Below, piece by piece: positions 10,980 to 23,165 of a DNA stretch of 64,000 bases. How positions within the stretch are numbered: position 1 is the first letter of the stretch; the number at the start of each line of letters is the position of its first letter. Origin of the DNA: Cryptomeria japonica (taxonomy: Eukaryota; Streptophyta; Pinopsida; Cupressales; Cupressaceae). The stretch is taken from contig NC_081414.1 in assembly GCF_030272615.1 (NCBI RefSeq), positions 54,707,636-54,771,635 of the forward strand, given 5' to 3'. The position numbers and the translations under genes are program-made. The notes below the pieces were generated by a model. It had not been told where the DNA came from and made no database searches. It saw only the letters and a list, made by a program, of their open reading frames with translations.

Positions 10980-13215
10980 TCTTTGTTGGTCAGAAGAGGC
11001 TAATTTGTATTGTAGTTTAAGAAGATGTCAATATTTCCAATTGAAGCTTGTGGGCTCCCAAATATGTCTAAAAGTTTGAATTCCTTTTTTAAAAGCTCTT
11101 CTACCATTGAGTTTTTGGATGAGCTTGAGGGGCTTATTTTCAAGTTGAACATGAATCTATTTCACCCAATGGAAGACCTAGAAAAACTCAAGCCATTTCT
11201 AATATATTAGTCATGCCAAACAAGGTTTTTGGATGCAAAACCATGGGATTTAAAAAATTGGACCATAATAATTTTATCTCGTCAATTAACAAATTGCCAA
11301 GGGCCTCTTGCAGTAGTAGTATGAATGCAATATCTAACAAGATGCTTCCACATGGCAAGTTTTCTTCCATCGCTCTCACCAACCATTTTGTAGTAAGACA
11401 AATCCCTTGTGGAAAGGGATCTATGATACCTAGACCACCTTTATCTTTTGGTTGGATATGGTGTAGCCAAGAGATGGCAAGGTAGCCTTTTTTGTTACCT
11501 CATTTGGCTCAAATAAAGTTAATGAGCCTAGTAAGCTTATTGTAACAGATCTTGCAAGGGAGACAACAAGATGATATATATACATGGCTAGAAAGAAGAA
11601 TCTTATCAACTACTTGAATACATCTTGTCATTGACAAGAAATTGTTAGACCAATGTAACAACTTCTTTATTGGTTTGGTCATGAACTAACTCCACTTGTA
11701 TTTAAGAGACACGTTGATGCCGAAGGGAATTCCTTAGTACCTTGTGATGCAACCATGTTTAATTTTTCTTTGATTGTTAGGAATCCAAGGAGGGGTAACA
11801 ATGGGCTGAGGCATGAGGTATTTGATTTTGTGCATAGCCAAGTTGGAACCTAATATTGTGCAAAACAGATCTAGTACATCGAAAGTATTAGTAACTTCTA
11901 AGGCAGAGTACAAAATGAACAACATATTGTCATGAACAAAGGGTGAGCTAAGAGAAATGGAGTATCTTGTCAAGGGGATACCTTTGATGAGGTTGGTGGA
12001 AAGGGCATGTTGAAATTGGTATCCTAAAGCATTTGTAGCAAGGACCTAAATAAGAAGAGCAAGTAGGTAGCTTTGGTGGATGGATTTTTTATGAGGAAAT
12101 TGAGGGGAAAGAGAAACGTTAACCACCACTTTAGCATTGACATCAATGAAGAGTATTTTGACATTATTACAAATCATGGGACAAAAAACCAACCACTGGG
12201 CATATTTAAAATGAAATGCCAATGAATACAATCATAGGCCTTGTCAAAATCCAATTTTGTAATTTGAGCATCTTGAGCAGTTTGTTGTGTCCATTCATTA
12301 GTCTCCCAACCAAGTAAAAAAATTTCCAAAATAAATTTTCCCCCAAGGAGTCTAGTTTGCTTAGGTCTAAAAAATCTTGAGTAATGTGTTTGATTCTTCA
12401 AGCCAAGGCTTTGTCTATTATCTTGTATGACATGTTGACAAGGGTGATGGGCCCCCAGCCATTAACCAAGTCTTGTTCTTTTCCTTTTGGGGTAAGCTTA
12501 ATTAATCCTTGATTAATATATGCTCCTAAAGAACTCATTTCAATGGCTTTTGCATACACATAATATAAGTCCTCTTGGATGTAAGTCCACATATCTTTGT
12601 AAAATTCTATCAGAACTCTATCAACCCCAAGAATTTTCTCTAGAGCCATAGAAGAAAGAGCCTCATCTAGATCTTTTATACAGAGGAGGCAGTCTAGGTA
12701 CTAGCTATACTCTGGGTTAGTTTTACAAGGAATGCAATGGGAGATGCTCTCATCTAGAATAGGTTTTAGAGAGATTGTCTATTAGAATCATCTACGAAAA
12801 TGTTCTTATAATCCTCATAGAATACTTGCATAATTTTAGAATGATTAGTTTTGACTGCTCCTTCAAAGTTCTTGATGGCAAAAATATGATTTTTTTTAAT
12901 GCTTATGTTGAATGAAGTGGAAGAAATTTTTTGATCCTCTATCACCCTCTTTAATCCATTGAAGATGAGTATAAATTTGGGCCATGTAATCTTATAATCT
13001 TGGAATTTACTTAATTTTTTTTCAGCATGAGCCACAAATTTTTGGATGGATATATTGGAAGGATTGGTAGAAAGGAGAGTCCGAGTAGAGCATAACTGAT
13101 CTTCTTTTTGATGCCTCAATTTAGAATTGATAGGATCAAACACACTAAGATCATTCCTAGCTAAAGTCCAAGATTCAAATTCCTTTTGGGAGAGGTTAGC
13201 ATTTATGTATGGAGA
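10980..13215 (-). pseudogene. 5'-truncated L1-type LINE, reverse transcriptase remnant
   Basis: Read on the minus strand, the order fits a plant L1-type LINE ORF2. An RT N-terminal part is at 12766-13143 and the finger region at 12398-12649, with GPITLVNMSYKIIDKALA resembling RPISL-type block 2. KLDFDKAYDCIHWHF at 12250-12290 is the palm block A. A degraded FADD equivalent (FVHDNMLF) is near 11925, and a downstream Cys-poor segment with GGLGI-like remnants is at 11030-11480. Stops and shifts separate the blocks. No endonuclease domain is seen upstream, so the copy is probably 5'-truncated at about 13215, as usual for LINEs. Plus-strand open stretches at 11025-11485 are shadows. Confidence 0.78.
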
Positions 13216-13249
13216 AGGCCAAAAGTGGCTAAAATGTACATTAAATATT

Positions 13250-13965
13250 TTTTAGTGTACAACACAATAATTCTAAGTGAAATGCATGATTGTGTTATGG
13301 CTCAATCATCCCTAGCTATATCATGATAACATATATTCTATCAAAAGTTAAAAACAAAAACAAGGGGTGTGTGACCTTTCTTTTCATTTTCCTCTCAACA
13401 AAATGGGGTATTTAATAGTATAGCCTCATTTTTAGTTCTTTTTCCTCACTTGTTATGTTCTCTACCAATGGTACCATGTGATAGAAGAGGTAATAATATT
13501 TATTTTTTAGTCTTTATGTTTATATTTTCATTTTTTTTTTATTATTTGTATTTTTTATTAAATAATTCAACAACTAAAAACACTCAACCTGAGAACATGG
13601 AAAAACAATATATTCAAATAACACGTAAAATAAAACCCCCTACACTCTCCAATTCCTAAATCTCCTATTAAAGTTTCTAAAAAATAATTTATTTTTTTAG
13701 GGCATATATAAAAAATAGGGCTCAAATTCAAGAACTATTTCATACCTAAAAAGAGTTTCAACACATAAACACCAACAATTAATAATTAGCTCACATTGAA
13801 ATCTTTGATTATCAAGTTAATTTAGTGGTAGGATAAGTTGTATGTAGAAAACTTATAGAGTTTTATCATAATTGTATGTTACAAAGTTGTCATAAGACAA
13901 GATAAAACAAAAAATAAAAATTGTGAACCTATCGAATGATCCAAAAAATAATGTACCTCTTCTAT
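13250..13965 (+). repeat. Diverged direct repeat, left copy
   Basis: Matches 15235-15950 in order over about 0.7 kb. Shared landmarks are ATGCATGATTGTGTTATGGCT, TTTTCATTTTCCTCTCA, the CCATGTG-AT-AGAGGTAA block near 13475, GGGCTCAAATT near 13720, AACACATAAAC near 13760 and AATGATCCAAAAA near 13938. It is clearly AT-rich and non-coding. Identity is moderate with many indels. It may be an LTR of an old non-autonomous element or half of a duplication. Confidence 0.65.
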
Positions 13966-15234
13966 TAAATTGTAAAAGGTGTCCTTCATTAGTACAAGAA
14001 AAATATATGAACGAATCTTGGAATAGATGATAGAGGGTATTTGACTATTCTCTTTTATAATAAATAAATTATATGTCTTGAGGAAACTCTACTTTGAGTT
14101 TATCCTTATTAAAATTTTAAACTATATTTTAGGATAAACAAAGGCACATGGGGTAGTTGACCAACCTTAGAGACTGCTTGCATATAAATCTAGTTATTAT
14201 GTGATATTCCAATAAGTTGCAAATAAGACTATAGAGGTTAGATCTCTTCATATTATCAATAATAGACTCCCTAGTTAAATATCCCACACAGTTTCTTATA
14301 CTAATACAAATGAGGATATATGTGAATAGGTGATGTCTCGATGTTTCTTCCTACTTATGTTTCTCACATGTAACTTTCCATTGATAACCTAGATGTATAG
14401 GATGGTGTCAATCATGATTCACCATTTTTGTCCACTATATTAGAAGATGTGATATTGAATAATGACCTATGTTTACACAAAAAATTAATAGTATTGACCC
14501 ATAAATGTTTTATATGAAATTACAATTATGTTATCTCTTTAATTCAATATTTTAATATATTAATTAGATTTTAATCTAAGATAATTAGAAATGTATACTT
14601 ATTATATATTCCAAGCTATATATTGCAATGGGAACTACATATAGTACTATTCCACTAATTAATCATATGGTCTCATCTATTTTGCAAGTAGGTTTTCTCA
14701 TTAATCACTACATATTAACTATCACTTCATGATTATGTGCAATATTGATATTTTAAAAATAATTACTAGATTAAGATCTACATGTTCCATCTACTCATTA
14801 AATATTAAATTATTCATAATTTTAAAGGAAATTATTGTTGCAATTATAATATCTAATGGGCAGTAAAAGTTAAAATGCAAAGTAAATTCTAATTTCAAAC
14901 AAAGTGTATCCTATAATATAATAATTATAAATCTCTTTGTCAATGAGTGATTTGATTTTATTATTGGTGAATCAAAGTTTAATTATTAATTTAAGAATGT
15001 TTAAAGAGTGATAAATGTAAATCTATATTATAATTATTTAGATAGAGAATAAATTATTTATTTAAATTTTAACTAAAATAAATGAGGGTTATATCTCACT
15101 ATCAACACTATTAATTGAGTAAATTTAATACCCTTCAAATGTTAGAGTATTTTGTACAATGAGCAATGACACATCGAAACAATCTTATACATGTTTTTAA
15201 AATTTTTGGTTTATATATGGGGATCATGGTTAAA
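13966..15234. other. Non-coding AT-rich spacer between direct repeats
   Basis: About 1.3 kb with no open frame, PBS or PPT that I recognise. If the flanking repeats are LTRs this would be the internal part of a coding-less (TRIM/LARD-like) element. Confidence 0.5.
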
Positions 15235-15950
15235 AATATATCATGATCACATTCTTGAAATACATGATTATGCTATGGCTTAATGATCATTGAGCCATAT
15301 TACAAGATCAAATATCTTTTGTTAAAAAAGGGGGTTTTACGGTCATGCTTTTCATTTTCCTCTCACCAGAATGTGATATTGGAAAGTATGACTTCCCATT
15401 TACTTTCACCTCCTATTTTTCTATGTTCACTATCAATGATTCCATGTGGTAGGAGAGGTAAATAAATTGGCCTTTGTGTTTAAATTTTTGTTTATTTTTC
15501 ATAATTTTATTTAAATATTTATAATTTTTTATTTGGTAATTTCTTAACCGAAGAACATTAAAAAATACAATTTAGTAAAAGAACATGTAGAAGAAAACCC
15601 TCTTAAACTCTCTAGATCATACTCTACTTATTGATCTAAGCCTTAAACATAATTAAAAAAATTAGGGTACATAGAAAAAAAAGGCTCAAATTAAAGAATC
15701 AATTTGGACCCATAAAGGCTCTCAACCCATAAACCTTCACAATTAATGATTATACCATATTACAACCTTTGATCACTAAAGTTGATCCAATGTTAAGATA
15801 AACACATTACAAATTGATAGAGAGTTATATCATCAATTTCATGCACTATAAATTTGTATTATGACAACATAAAACATAAAAAATAATAAAAAATAAAATG
15901 TGTTTCCTATTCAATGATCCAAAAACTAATATGCCTTTTTGTCACTAAAC
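15235..15950 (+). repeat. Diverged direct repeat, right copy
   Basis: Partner of 13250-13965 with the same order of landmarks: TACATGATTATGCTATGGCT near 15261, TTTTCATTTTCCTCTCACC near 15350, CCATGTGGTAGGAGAGGTAA near 15441, AGGCTCAAATT near 15690 and AATGATCCAAAAAC near 15917. Confidence 0.65.
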
Positions 15951-16241
15951 TAATATTACCTTTGCCATATTTTTTTCATCACTTACATCAACATACATCA
16001 ATGTCTCATTATTCGGTAACAACCTATTCCCATTAATATATTCACATTTAATTTAATTATTTATTTAATTAATTTGAGTTAAAAATATGAAGAGATATAG
16101 AAGCTTGATGTTTTATTCAATGATAAAAAACTACCTTTAAACAAGCGAGAAACATTTAAAAAATAGTTGGTAGAATAAAAACTGCATAACTAAATACCAA
16201 TCATTGTCTTAGATAACAATATAATATTAAAATGTTATGAT
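15951..16241 (-). other. Possible 3' LTR remnant of element F
   Basis: On the minus strand this lies directly downstream of a G-rich purine tract (complement of 16246-16255, CCCCCC) that follows the RNase H end of F, where the 3' LTR of F should start. No matching partner was recognised near 63466-64000, so the assignment rests on position alone. Confidence 0.35.
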
Positions 16242-16255
16242 AGTATTCCCCCCTT

Positions 16256-16380
16256 GTTACATCGTTCTTGTTAATATACCCCAAAATATTTCATGTTTCA
16301 CCTTGACAAGAGACTTGGTGAGTATTAAGTTTTTGAGAATTCATTGGGAAGTACTAGAGTTAGATGTGATGGTTCAAGAC
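16256..16380 (-). pseudogene. C-terminal tail of F RNase H
   Basis: On the minus strand, after element B is removed, the RNase H tail continues from 23161 into 16380. The LTKSLVKVKHEIF-like stretch fits the 'ADIFTK' tail of copia RNase H and is followed by the purine tract. The piece is short and interrupted, so the call depends on this continuity. Confidence 0.55.
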
Positions 16381-17503
16381 TATTGGTATTATGGATGTGT
16401 TGCATTAGTTTTGTCATTGATGTCAATGCTTATCCTTCTAGAGATCTACATTGTTGTTTTGGCACTATGGTTATATTGTTGAACCAGCACATTGTGTTCA
16501 CCGGCAAGTTCAGTGACTTATGCACAATCGCCATTATAAAGTTCACTGGTAGTTTATATAGTTCACCGGTAGTTTATATGGTTCACTAACACTAATGAGG
16601 ACTTGTTATCATCTGGAGATAACTTGATTCTGTCGAAAACATGGTTTGGATACTTGGTTTTGGTGTTTTGTTTATTGGTCTACTCGGTTGACATATTTGC
16701 TATTACCGGCAGATTGGTCTAGGTTATGGACCGGTATGCGTTAGCTATTCTAGATCAGCACAACACATTTTTGAGATGATTTATTGATTGGATATTGTTG
16801 TTAATGTATTGAGCCGACATGATGCATCGCATAAAGACTTATTTGTAATTAATTTTATTGTAATATTCTTAGTGAGTCGACCTACACATTTGGTCTTAGG
16901 TTTTGTATATATGTAAGATTTGATTTATGAGATAAACATAGGATATGGTTATGGTATGGTATTGTAACATGATATGTGTGAATATTGAAGATCATATGAG
17001 CAGACCATAGAGAAGGTTCAAGGAAGGTTTGAAGGTGATTATCATAGCTTAACCGATACTGAATATAGCATTGGAGATGCTATTTTGAGCAGTACATTAT
17101 TCTACGATTTAACTATCCTACTGTAGCCATTGTGACTCCCATTTGAGTTGTGTGCTCTAGGAGATTGGCCTTTCTACATGTGCAGACCCCATTTGTATAC
17201 ACATACTATATGCAGTAGTATCATCTAATTGTGGGTAAGGTTTCCCACTGTGGTTTTTCTCCTTACAGGGTTTCCACGTCAAAATCTCTATTTTATGTGA
17301 TGTGGATGTTGTTTCTCTTTTTGTTTCATGCATTAAGTTTCACCGGTATTGATATTAATTGTTAGTCTGTTAACCATCATTAAGTTTGGTTTACTGATAT
17401 TAAGTAACAAGTTTGATTACGTTATAATTGGGTTGAAATTCATCGACAACTGATTCACCACCCCTCCCCCCTCCCCCTCTCAGTTGCCTTCCATTTCCTA
17501 ACA
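16381..17503 (+). repeat. 5' LTR of element B
   Basis: Begins TATTGGTATTATGGATG and ends TTTCCTAACA before AT and the PBS. It holds a TATA-like GTATATAT near 16905, the shared GGTTTCCCACTGTGG block near 17248, and the U5 hairpin CAACTGA (17447) with TCAGTTG (17480) around a long C-rich loop. Confidence 0.9.
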
Positions 17504-17505
17504 AT

Positions 17506-17517
17506 TGGTTTCAGAGC
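17506..17517 (+). other. Primer binding site of B
   Basis: TGGTTTCAGAGC differs by one base from the initiator-Met PBS TGGTATCAGAGC and sits two bases after the LTR. Confidence 0.85.
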
Positions 17518-17557
17518 ATGGTCCTATTTTTGCAGAAGCCTAACAGCTTGAGATCCT

Positions 17558-18660
17558 ATGGCAAGTAACATTTTCAGGAAGGACAATCCTAAACTTGATG
17601 TAGCTAACTATGGTATATGGAAGATCAAAATGGAGACACATCTGAATTGCATTGGAAGAGACATATGGGAAGTTACAAAGAATGGCTAGATTGGTCCTAC
17701 ACCGAATCAACCTAATCCACCAACATTGGGTAAAGATCAAGAAAATGATTGCAAAGCAAGAGAAGCACTTTTGAGTGCATTATCAGATCAACAAATCGTG
17801 GGATTATCAGACCGATCTACTGGTAAAGCTATTTGGGATAAATTGGAGACATTGAATGAAGGAGATACCACTGTAAAAATTGCAAAACTAGAATGTTACC
17901 GGGTCAGGTATGAAAACTTGAAAATGAAAGAAGATGAAAGAATTTTTGCTTTTATGGAAAGAGTTAATGAAATTGTTTTAGGAATACAATGTTGTGGAGG
18001 ATCCTTAATTGAAGATGAAATTGTTTCTGAAGTTTTAAGAGATTTGCCACCAACATACAAAATGAAATTAACTGCTATTAATGAGTTGAGAACAATACCT
18101 AATACATCAGTATCTAGAGATAGCCTGGTTGGAAAAATTTCAGCATTTGAGCTTGAGGAATTTGGTCCTGTTACTATAATTAAGATAGATTTAGCCTTCA
18201 GAGCATCATCATCCACAACATCATCATCATCATCTGACAAATCTGATTGGAAAGCACTGTATGCAAAAGAACTTGAAGATAGCAGAAGGGAAAATAAACA
18301 ATTGGAAGAACTTGAAGCACTATTTGCAAGGAAAATGCCTAAAGGTCCAGTTGGAATTAAGTATGAAGGTAAAGCACCGTTTAAATGTTTTAATTGAAAT
18401 AAAGTTGGTCATATAGCATTTAGATGTCCTAACAGACATGCAAGATTGAGAGAGGAAGCTAAAAGAACATATAAGCCTAACCCTGAATATCAAAGATATA
18501 GATTTAAGAAGAACAAAGATAAATCTTGTTACTATGCTGATGAAGGAGTTACTAATGATTCTGATGAAGAATTAGGAGACAATGGATGGGCTTTTGTTGC
18601 AATAAAATAAGATCAACCGACACCTACTATTCCACCGATAGAGTAGGCCCTAGTAGCTAA
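17558..18660 (+). pseudogene. gag: gag of element B (broken)
   Basis: ATG at 17558 opens with MASNIFRKDNPKLD and the NYGIWKIKMETHL motif of copia gag. An in-frame TAG at about 17686 interrupts it, and a further 223-codon stretch (17726-18397) stays open. That stretch contains the UBN2-type core (FMERVNEIVLGIQ, LPPTYKMK) and a basic linker. The zinc knuckle at 18388-18430 has a stop codon in place of its second Cys, between CFN and NKVGHIAFRC. The same frame continues to the protease. Confidence 0.88.
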
Positions 18661-19985
18661 AATTAAAGAAAAGGATGAATGGATCATAGATTCCGGATGT
18701 TCGCATCGTATGACTAGTGATAAAAGTAAATTCTTATCTTTTTTAGGAGTATAGTTGAGGTCTAGTAAGATTTGGTAATGATAAAGCTTGTTTAATCAGA
18801 GGAAAAGGCACTATATCTTTGGATGGTAAACACAATATTGACAATGTTTATTATGTTGAAGGTTGGAAGCATAATCTTTTGAGTGTCGGTCAATTAGTTG
18901 AAAAAGGATTTCAGTTGCAATTCAAGAATGGTAAATGCAAAATCATGAACATAACTGGATTGGAGATTGCAATTGGTAATTAGACTATAGGTAATTTCTT
19001 TCATTTGAATAATAGTGATAAGATATGCTTGATTACACACATTGATGAAATTTGATTATGGCATAAGAGACTTTATGACGTGAATTTTGATTGCATTGTA
19101 AAGATCAATTCAACTAAGGCAGTAAGGGATCTACCTAAGATTGTGAAACCTCATAATCTGGTATGTAAGGATTGTCAAATGGGAAAGCAAGTTAGAACAA
19201 CCTTTAAGAGTACTTCTGAGAATTCCAATAATGTTCTTGATTTAATTCATACTAACTTGTGTGGTCTGGCAAGAACAAGAAGTCTACAGGGAGATAGATA
19301 TTTTATGCTAATTATTAATGATTATTCTAGAATGTGTTTGGTTACTTTTCTTAGGGAGAAATCAAAAGCTTTTGGAAAATTGAAGTTATACAAGGAAATG
19401 GTAGAGAATGAAACTGGTAAGAAAATCAAATGTTTGAGATTTGATCAAGGAGGAGAATTTACATCTAAGGAATTTAATACATTCTGTGAAGTGAATGGAA
19501 TCAAAAGACAACTATCAGCACCCCGAACACCTCAACAAAATGGAATTATGGAAAGTAAGAACAAAACCATTCTAGAAGCAGCTAGAAGCATGATATTGGA
19601 AGCAAATCTACCTCATGTGTACTGGAGAAAAGTAGTGAATACAACAATTTACACTTTCAATAGAGTTCATATCAAAGGTGAAACTGGTAAGACCCCTTAT
19701 GAACTATGGTTTGGTAATACTCCTACTCTTAAATACTTCAGAATATTTGGAAGCAAATGCTATATTAGGAGAGATGAGTATGTTGGTAAATTTGATCCTA
19801 GAAGTGATGAAGGAATATTTCTTGGTTATTCATCTAAGAGAAAGGCATATAGATGTTTTAATAAAAGATTGCAAAAGATCATTGAAAGTGCTAATGTGAA
19901 GTTAGATGAACACTTTAGAGGAAATTTAAGGTCTATAGATTCTGAACCGGCACTTGAGATGATCATAAATGAACCAATATAGAGT
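18661..19985 (+). pseudogene. pol: pol of B, protease and integrase (broken)
   Basis: Protease motif IDSGCSHRM is near 18685. Pre-integrase LKHNLLSVG-like sequence is at 18860-18890. The integrase zinc region has LWHKRL (19055) and CKDCQMGKQ (19165). The catalytic core is nearly continuous at 19080-19982. The first catalytic Asp, in the copia 'HTDL-GP' context, is changed to Asn (IHTNLCG, near 19250). The second, FDQGGEF (19442), and the Glu in NGIMESK (19540) are present. Stops lie near 18750, 18983 and 19053. Confidence 0.9.
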
Positions 19986-21715
19986 GCACCAGTACAAAAT
20001 GTGGATCCAGTCACACTGGCATCATCAAAGAATTCCACAGTGACTGAAGAACAACATGTGAATAAACCCAGGTATGTAAGATTGAATCACTCAAAAAATC
20101 AGATAATTGAGAATAAGTATCAAGGTGTTATGACAAGAGGAAGACTGGAAAATGAAGAGGTATGCTTAATTTCTCAAATTGAGCCAGCATTTGTTATTGA
20201 AGCGTGTCAAGATGAACATTGTATAAAAGCAATGGAAGATGAATTAGAACAAATTGAAAAGAACAATACATGGACATTAGTTCCCCGGCATAAAGAAAAA
20301 AATGTAATTGGAACTAAATGGGTATTTAGAAATAAACTGAATGAAGATGGTAAGATAATTAGGAACAAAGCAAGATTAGTTTGTAAAGGTTATTCATAGA
20401 AAGAGGGAATTGATTATAATGAAACCTTTGCACCGGTAGCTAGAATTGAGGCAGTTAGATTATTTCTTGCATTTGCATCTCACAAGAACTATAAAGTATA
20501 TCAAATGGATGTAAAATGTGCATTTCTAATTGGTGATCTTGAAGAGAAAGTATACATTGAACAACCTGATGGATTTTCATTGACAAATGTTAAAGATATG
20601 GTTTGCAGATTAAGGAAAGCTTTGTATGGATTGAAGCAAGCTCCTAGAGCTTGGTATCCTAGATTGGACAAATATCTTTTGAAGCTTGGTTACACTAATG
20701 GTAATGCTAACAACAACTTATATTTCAAAGTGACTAATGATGACATCTTGGTTATTGAAGTTTTTGGTGATGATATCATTTTTGGAGGAGAAGATGCATT
20801 GTGTAAAAACTTTGCTAACAAGATGCAGGAAGAATTTGAAATGTCTATGATTGGGGAGATAAAATTATTTTAAGATTACAAATTTCACCAGTTGATAAAG
20901 GTATATTCATATGTAAAATAAAATACTTGAAGGAACTACTGACGAAATTTGGTATGGAAAACTCTAAACCGGTAAGTACTCCTATGACTACAAGTGATAA
21001 ATTGACATTGAAGGATGATTCAGCTCCTATTAATCCGACAAGATACAAATCTATGATTAGAGGTTTACTGTATTTAACATAAACCAAACCTGATATAATG
21101 AATGCAGTATGTATTGTTTCAAGATTTCAGAGTAATACTAAAGAAAATCATGAATCAGCAGTAAAAAAGATTTTCTGGTATCTACAAAGCACAACAAATC
21201 CTCGTTTATGGTACCCTAAAGATGAAAATTTTGATCTATGTGCATACACTGATGTGAATTGGGCAGGAGATGTAGATGAAAGGAAGAGTACCACTGGCGG
21301 AGCATTCTTTCTTGGTAGTAGATTGATTTCATGGATAAGCAAGAAGTAGAGTTGTACATCATTATCAACAACAAAATCAGAATATGTTGCAGCAGCAACC
21401 AGTTTTACTCAGGTATTATGGATTAAGAAAATGTTGAAGGACATAAAGGAAAAATGCAAAGAACCTCTAATCATTTATTGTGATAATTCAACAGGAATTG
21501 ATATATAAAAGAATCTAGTATTTCACTCTAAGACTAAGCATGTTTCTATCAAATATAATTTTTTGAAAAAGAATGTCGAAGCAAAAGAAGTAAGATTGGT
21601 TTATGTGAATACTAAAGAGAAGATTGCAGATATATTTACAAGGCCTTTGCCTAAGGAAACCTTTGAATATATCAAAGAGAAGCTTGGGGTAATACCCTCA
21701 CCGGTAGAGACTTAA
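19986..21715 (+). pseudogene. pol: pol of B, reverse transcriptase and RNase H (broken)
   Basis: RT blocks are in order: [10 protein letters not shown] (20315), ARLVCKGYS (20370), MDVKCAFLIGDLEE (20505), [15 protein letters not shown] (20630). The catalytic box reads FGDDIIFGG (20764), with Val of the usual FVDD changed to Gly. The connection has MENSKPVSTP at 20955. RNase H runs from CAYTDVNWAGDVDERKSTTGG (21240) to ADIFTRPLP (21628), ending with a TAA at 21713. Stops near 20397, 20870 and 21347 and a shift at about 20870 inactivate it. Confidence 0.9.
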
Positions 21716-21795
21716 AAATTTAAGATTGGCATCAAACTGACAGAAACTAACAGAGAAATATTTTTTTCGGCTTTGATGGAGGAGAGCTACTTCTC

Positions 21796-22059
21796 AAGGG
21801 GAGTAGTTGGTTATATGTTTTGGTATTTATTTTTAATTGTTTTGGCATTTGATGTCAAAGGGGGAGAGAGATCCATGGAAAAACATTATTCTTTTGGAGA
21901 CATTATTCATTGAGGGAGAGATATATACTCTTTGTATTTTGATTTTGATTTCTGGTATTGATCTATTTTGAAGATTGTTGGTTTTTGGTTTTTGGCATTC
22001 TGCTTTGGCACTTAGATGCTTTTCCATCTAGTGTTGCCATCAATGCCAAAGGGGGAGAT
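21796..22059 (+). other. Polypurine tract array of B
   Basis: The true PPT AAAGGGGGAGAT (22048-22059) abuts the 3' LTR. AAGGGGAGTAG near 21797, AAAGGGGGAGAGAG near 21857 and GAGGGAGAGAT near 21913 are the extra Sirevirus-type tracts. Confidence 0.8.
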
Positions 22060-23160
22060 TATTGGTATTATGAATGTGTTGCATTAGTTTTTCATTAATG
22101 CTAACACTTATCCTTCTAGAGATCTACATTGTTGATTTTGCATTATGGTTATATTGGTTTACTATCGAACCGGCACATTGTGTTCACTGGCAAGGTCAGT
22201 GACTTATGCACAGTCAATGGTATATGCTCACCGAAATATTATATGGTACTCTGACACTAATGATGACTTGTTATCATCTAAAGATCACTTGATTATGTCA
22301 AAGACATGGTTTGGATACTTGGTTTTGGTGTTTTGGTTATTGGTCAAATTGGGTTGACATATTTGTTGTTACCAACAGATTGGTCTAGGTTATGGACCGG
22401 TATGTGTTATCTATTCAGATCAACATGGAAAATTATGGAGATGATTTATTGATTGGATATTGTTGTAAATATATTGACCTGACATGATGCATCGCATCAA
22501 GACTTATTTGTAATTGATTTTATTGTAATATTCTTAGTGAGCCAACCTACACATTTTTTCTTATGTTTGGTATATGTAAGATCTCATTTGTGAGATGATA
22601 GATAGGATATGGTTATGGTATGGTATTGTAACATGGTATGTGCGAATATTAAAGATCATATGAGTAGACCATAGAGAAGGTTCAAGGAAGGTTTGAAGGT
22701 GTTTATCAGAGCTTAACTGGTACTGAATCCAACATTGGAGATGTTATTTTGAGTAGTACATTATTCTAGGATTTAACCATCCTACTGTAGTCATTGTGAC
22801 TCCCATTTGAGTAGTGTGCTCTAGGAGGTTGGCCCTTATGCATGTGCAGACCCCATTTGTATACACATACTATCTGTAGCAATATCATCTAATTGTGGGA
22901 AAGGTTTCCCATCGTGGTTTTTCCCCTTACAGGGTTTCCATGTCAAAATATTTGTGTTATGTGTTGTGGTTGTTGTTTCTCTTTCTATTTCATGAATTAA
23001 GTATCACTAGTATTGATATTAACTACTAATTTGTTAACCGGCAATAAGTTTGGTTTACCAGTATTAAGTATCAAGTTTGATTAAGTTATAATTGGGTTAA
23101 AATTTATTGACAACTAATTCACCCCCCTCCCCCTCTCAGTTGCCCTTCTGGTTCCTAACA
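22060..23160 (+). repeat. 3' LTR of element B
   Basis: Begins TATTGGTATTATGAATG right after the PPT and ends TTCCTAACA. It aligns throughout with the 5' LTR, with substitutions and a short deletion. Confidence 0.9.
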
Positions 23161-23165
23161 AAAAC

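Larger units (their letters stand above)
16381..23160 (+). mobile_element. Element B: complete but decayed Sirevirus-like copia retrotransposon
   Basis: LTRs of about 1.1 kb, a PBS, gag, pol and a PPT array are all present in the same order as A. The flanking repeats AAGAC (16376-16380) and AAAAC (23161-23165) differ by one base. Both LTRs start TATTGG instead of TGTTGG, so the ends are TA...CA. Coding parts are longer than in A, with one integrase stretch of 300 codons open at 19080-19982, but stops remain in gag, protease and RT. It is inserted in the RNase H region of F. Confidence 0.92.

Noticed and set aside
11025-11485. Plus-strand open frames near the LINE
   Set aside because: They lie opposite LINE RT remnants and are explained as shadows.
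13250-15950. CRISPR-like or tandem array
   Set aside because: Only two long, diverged units with a single spacer, in a plant genome.
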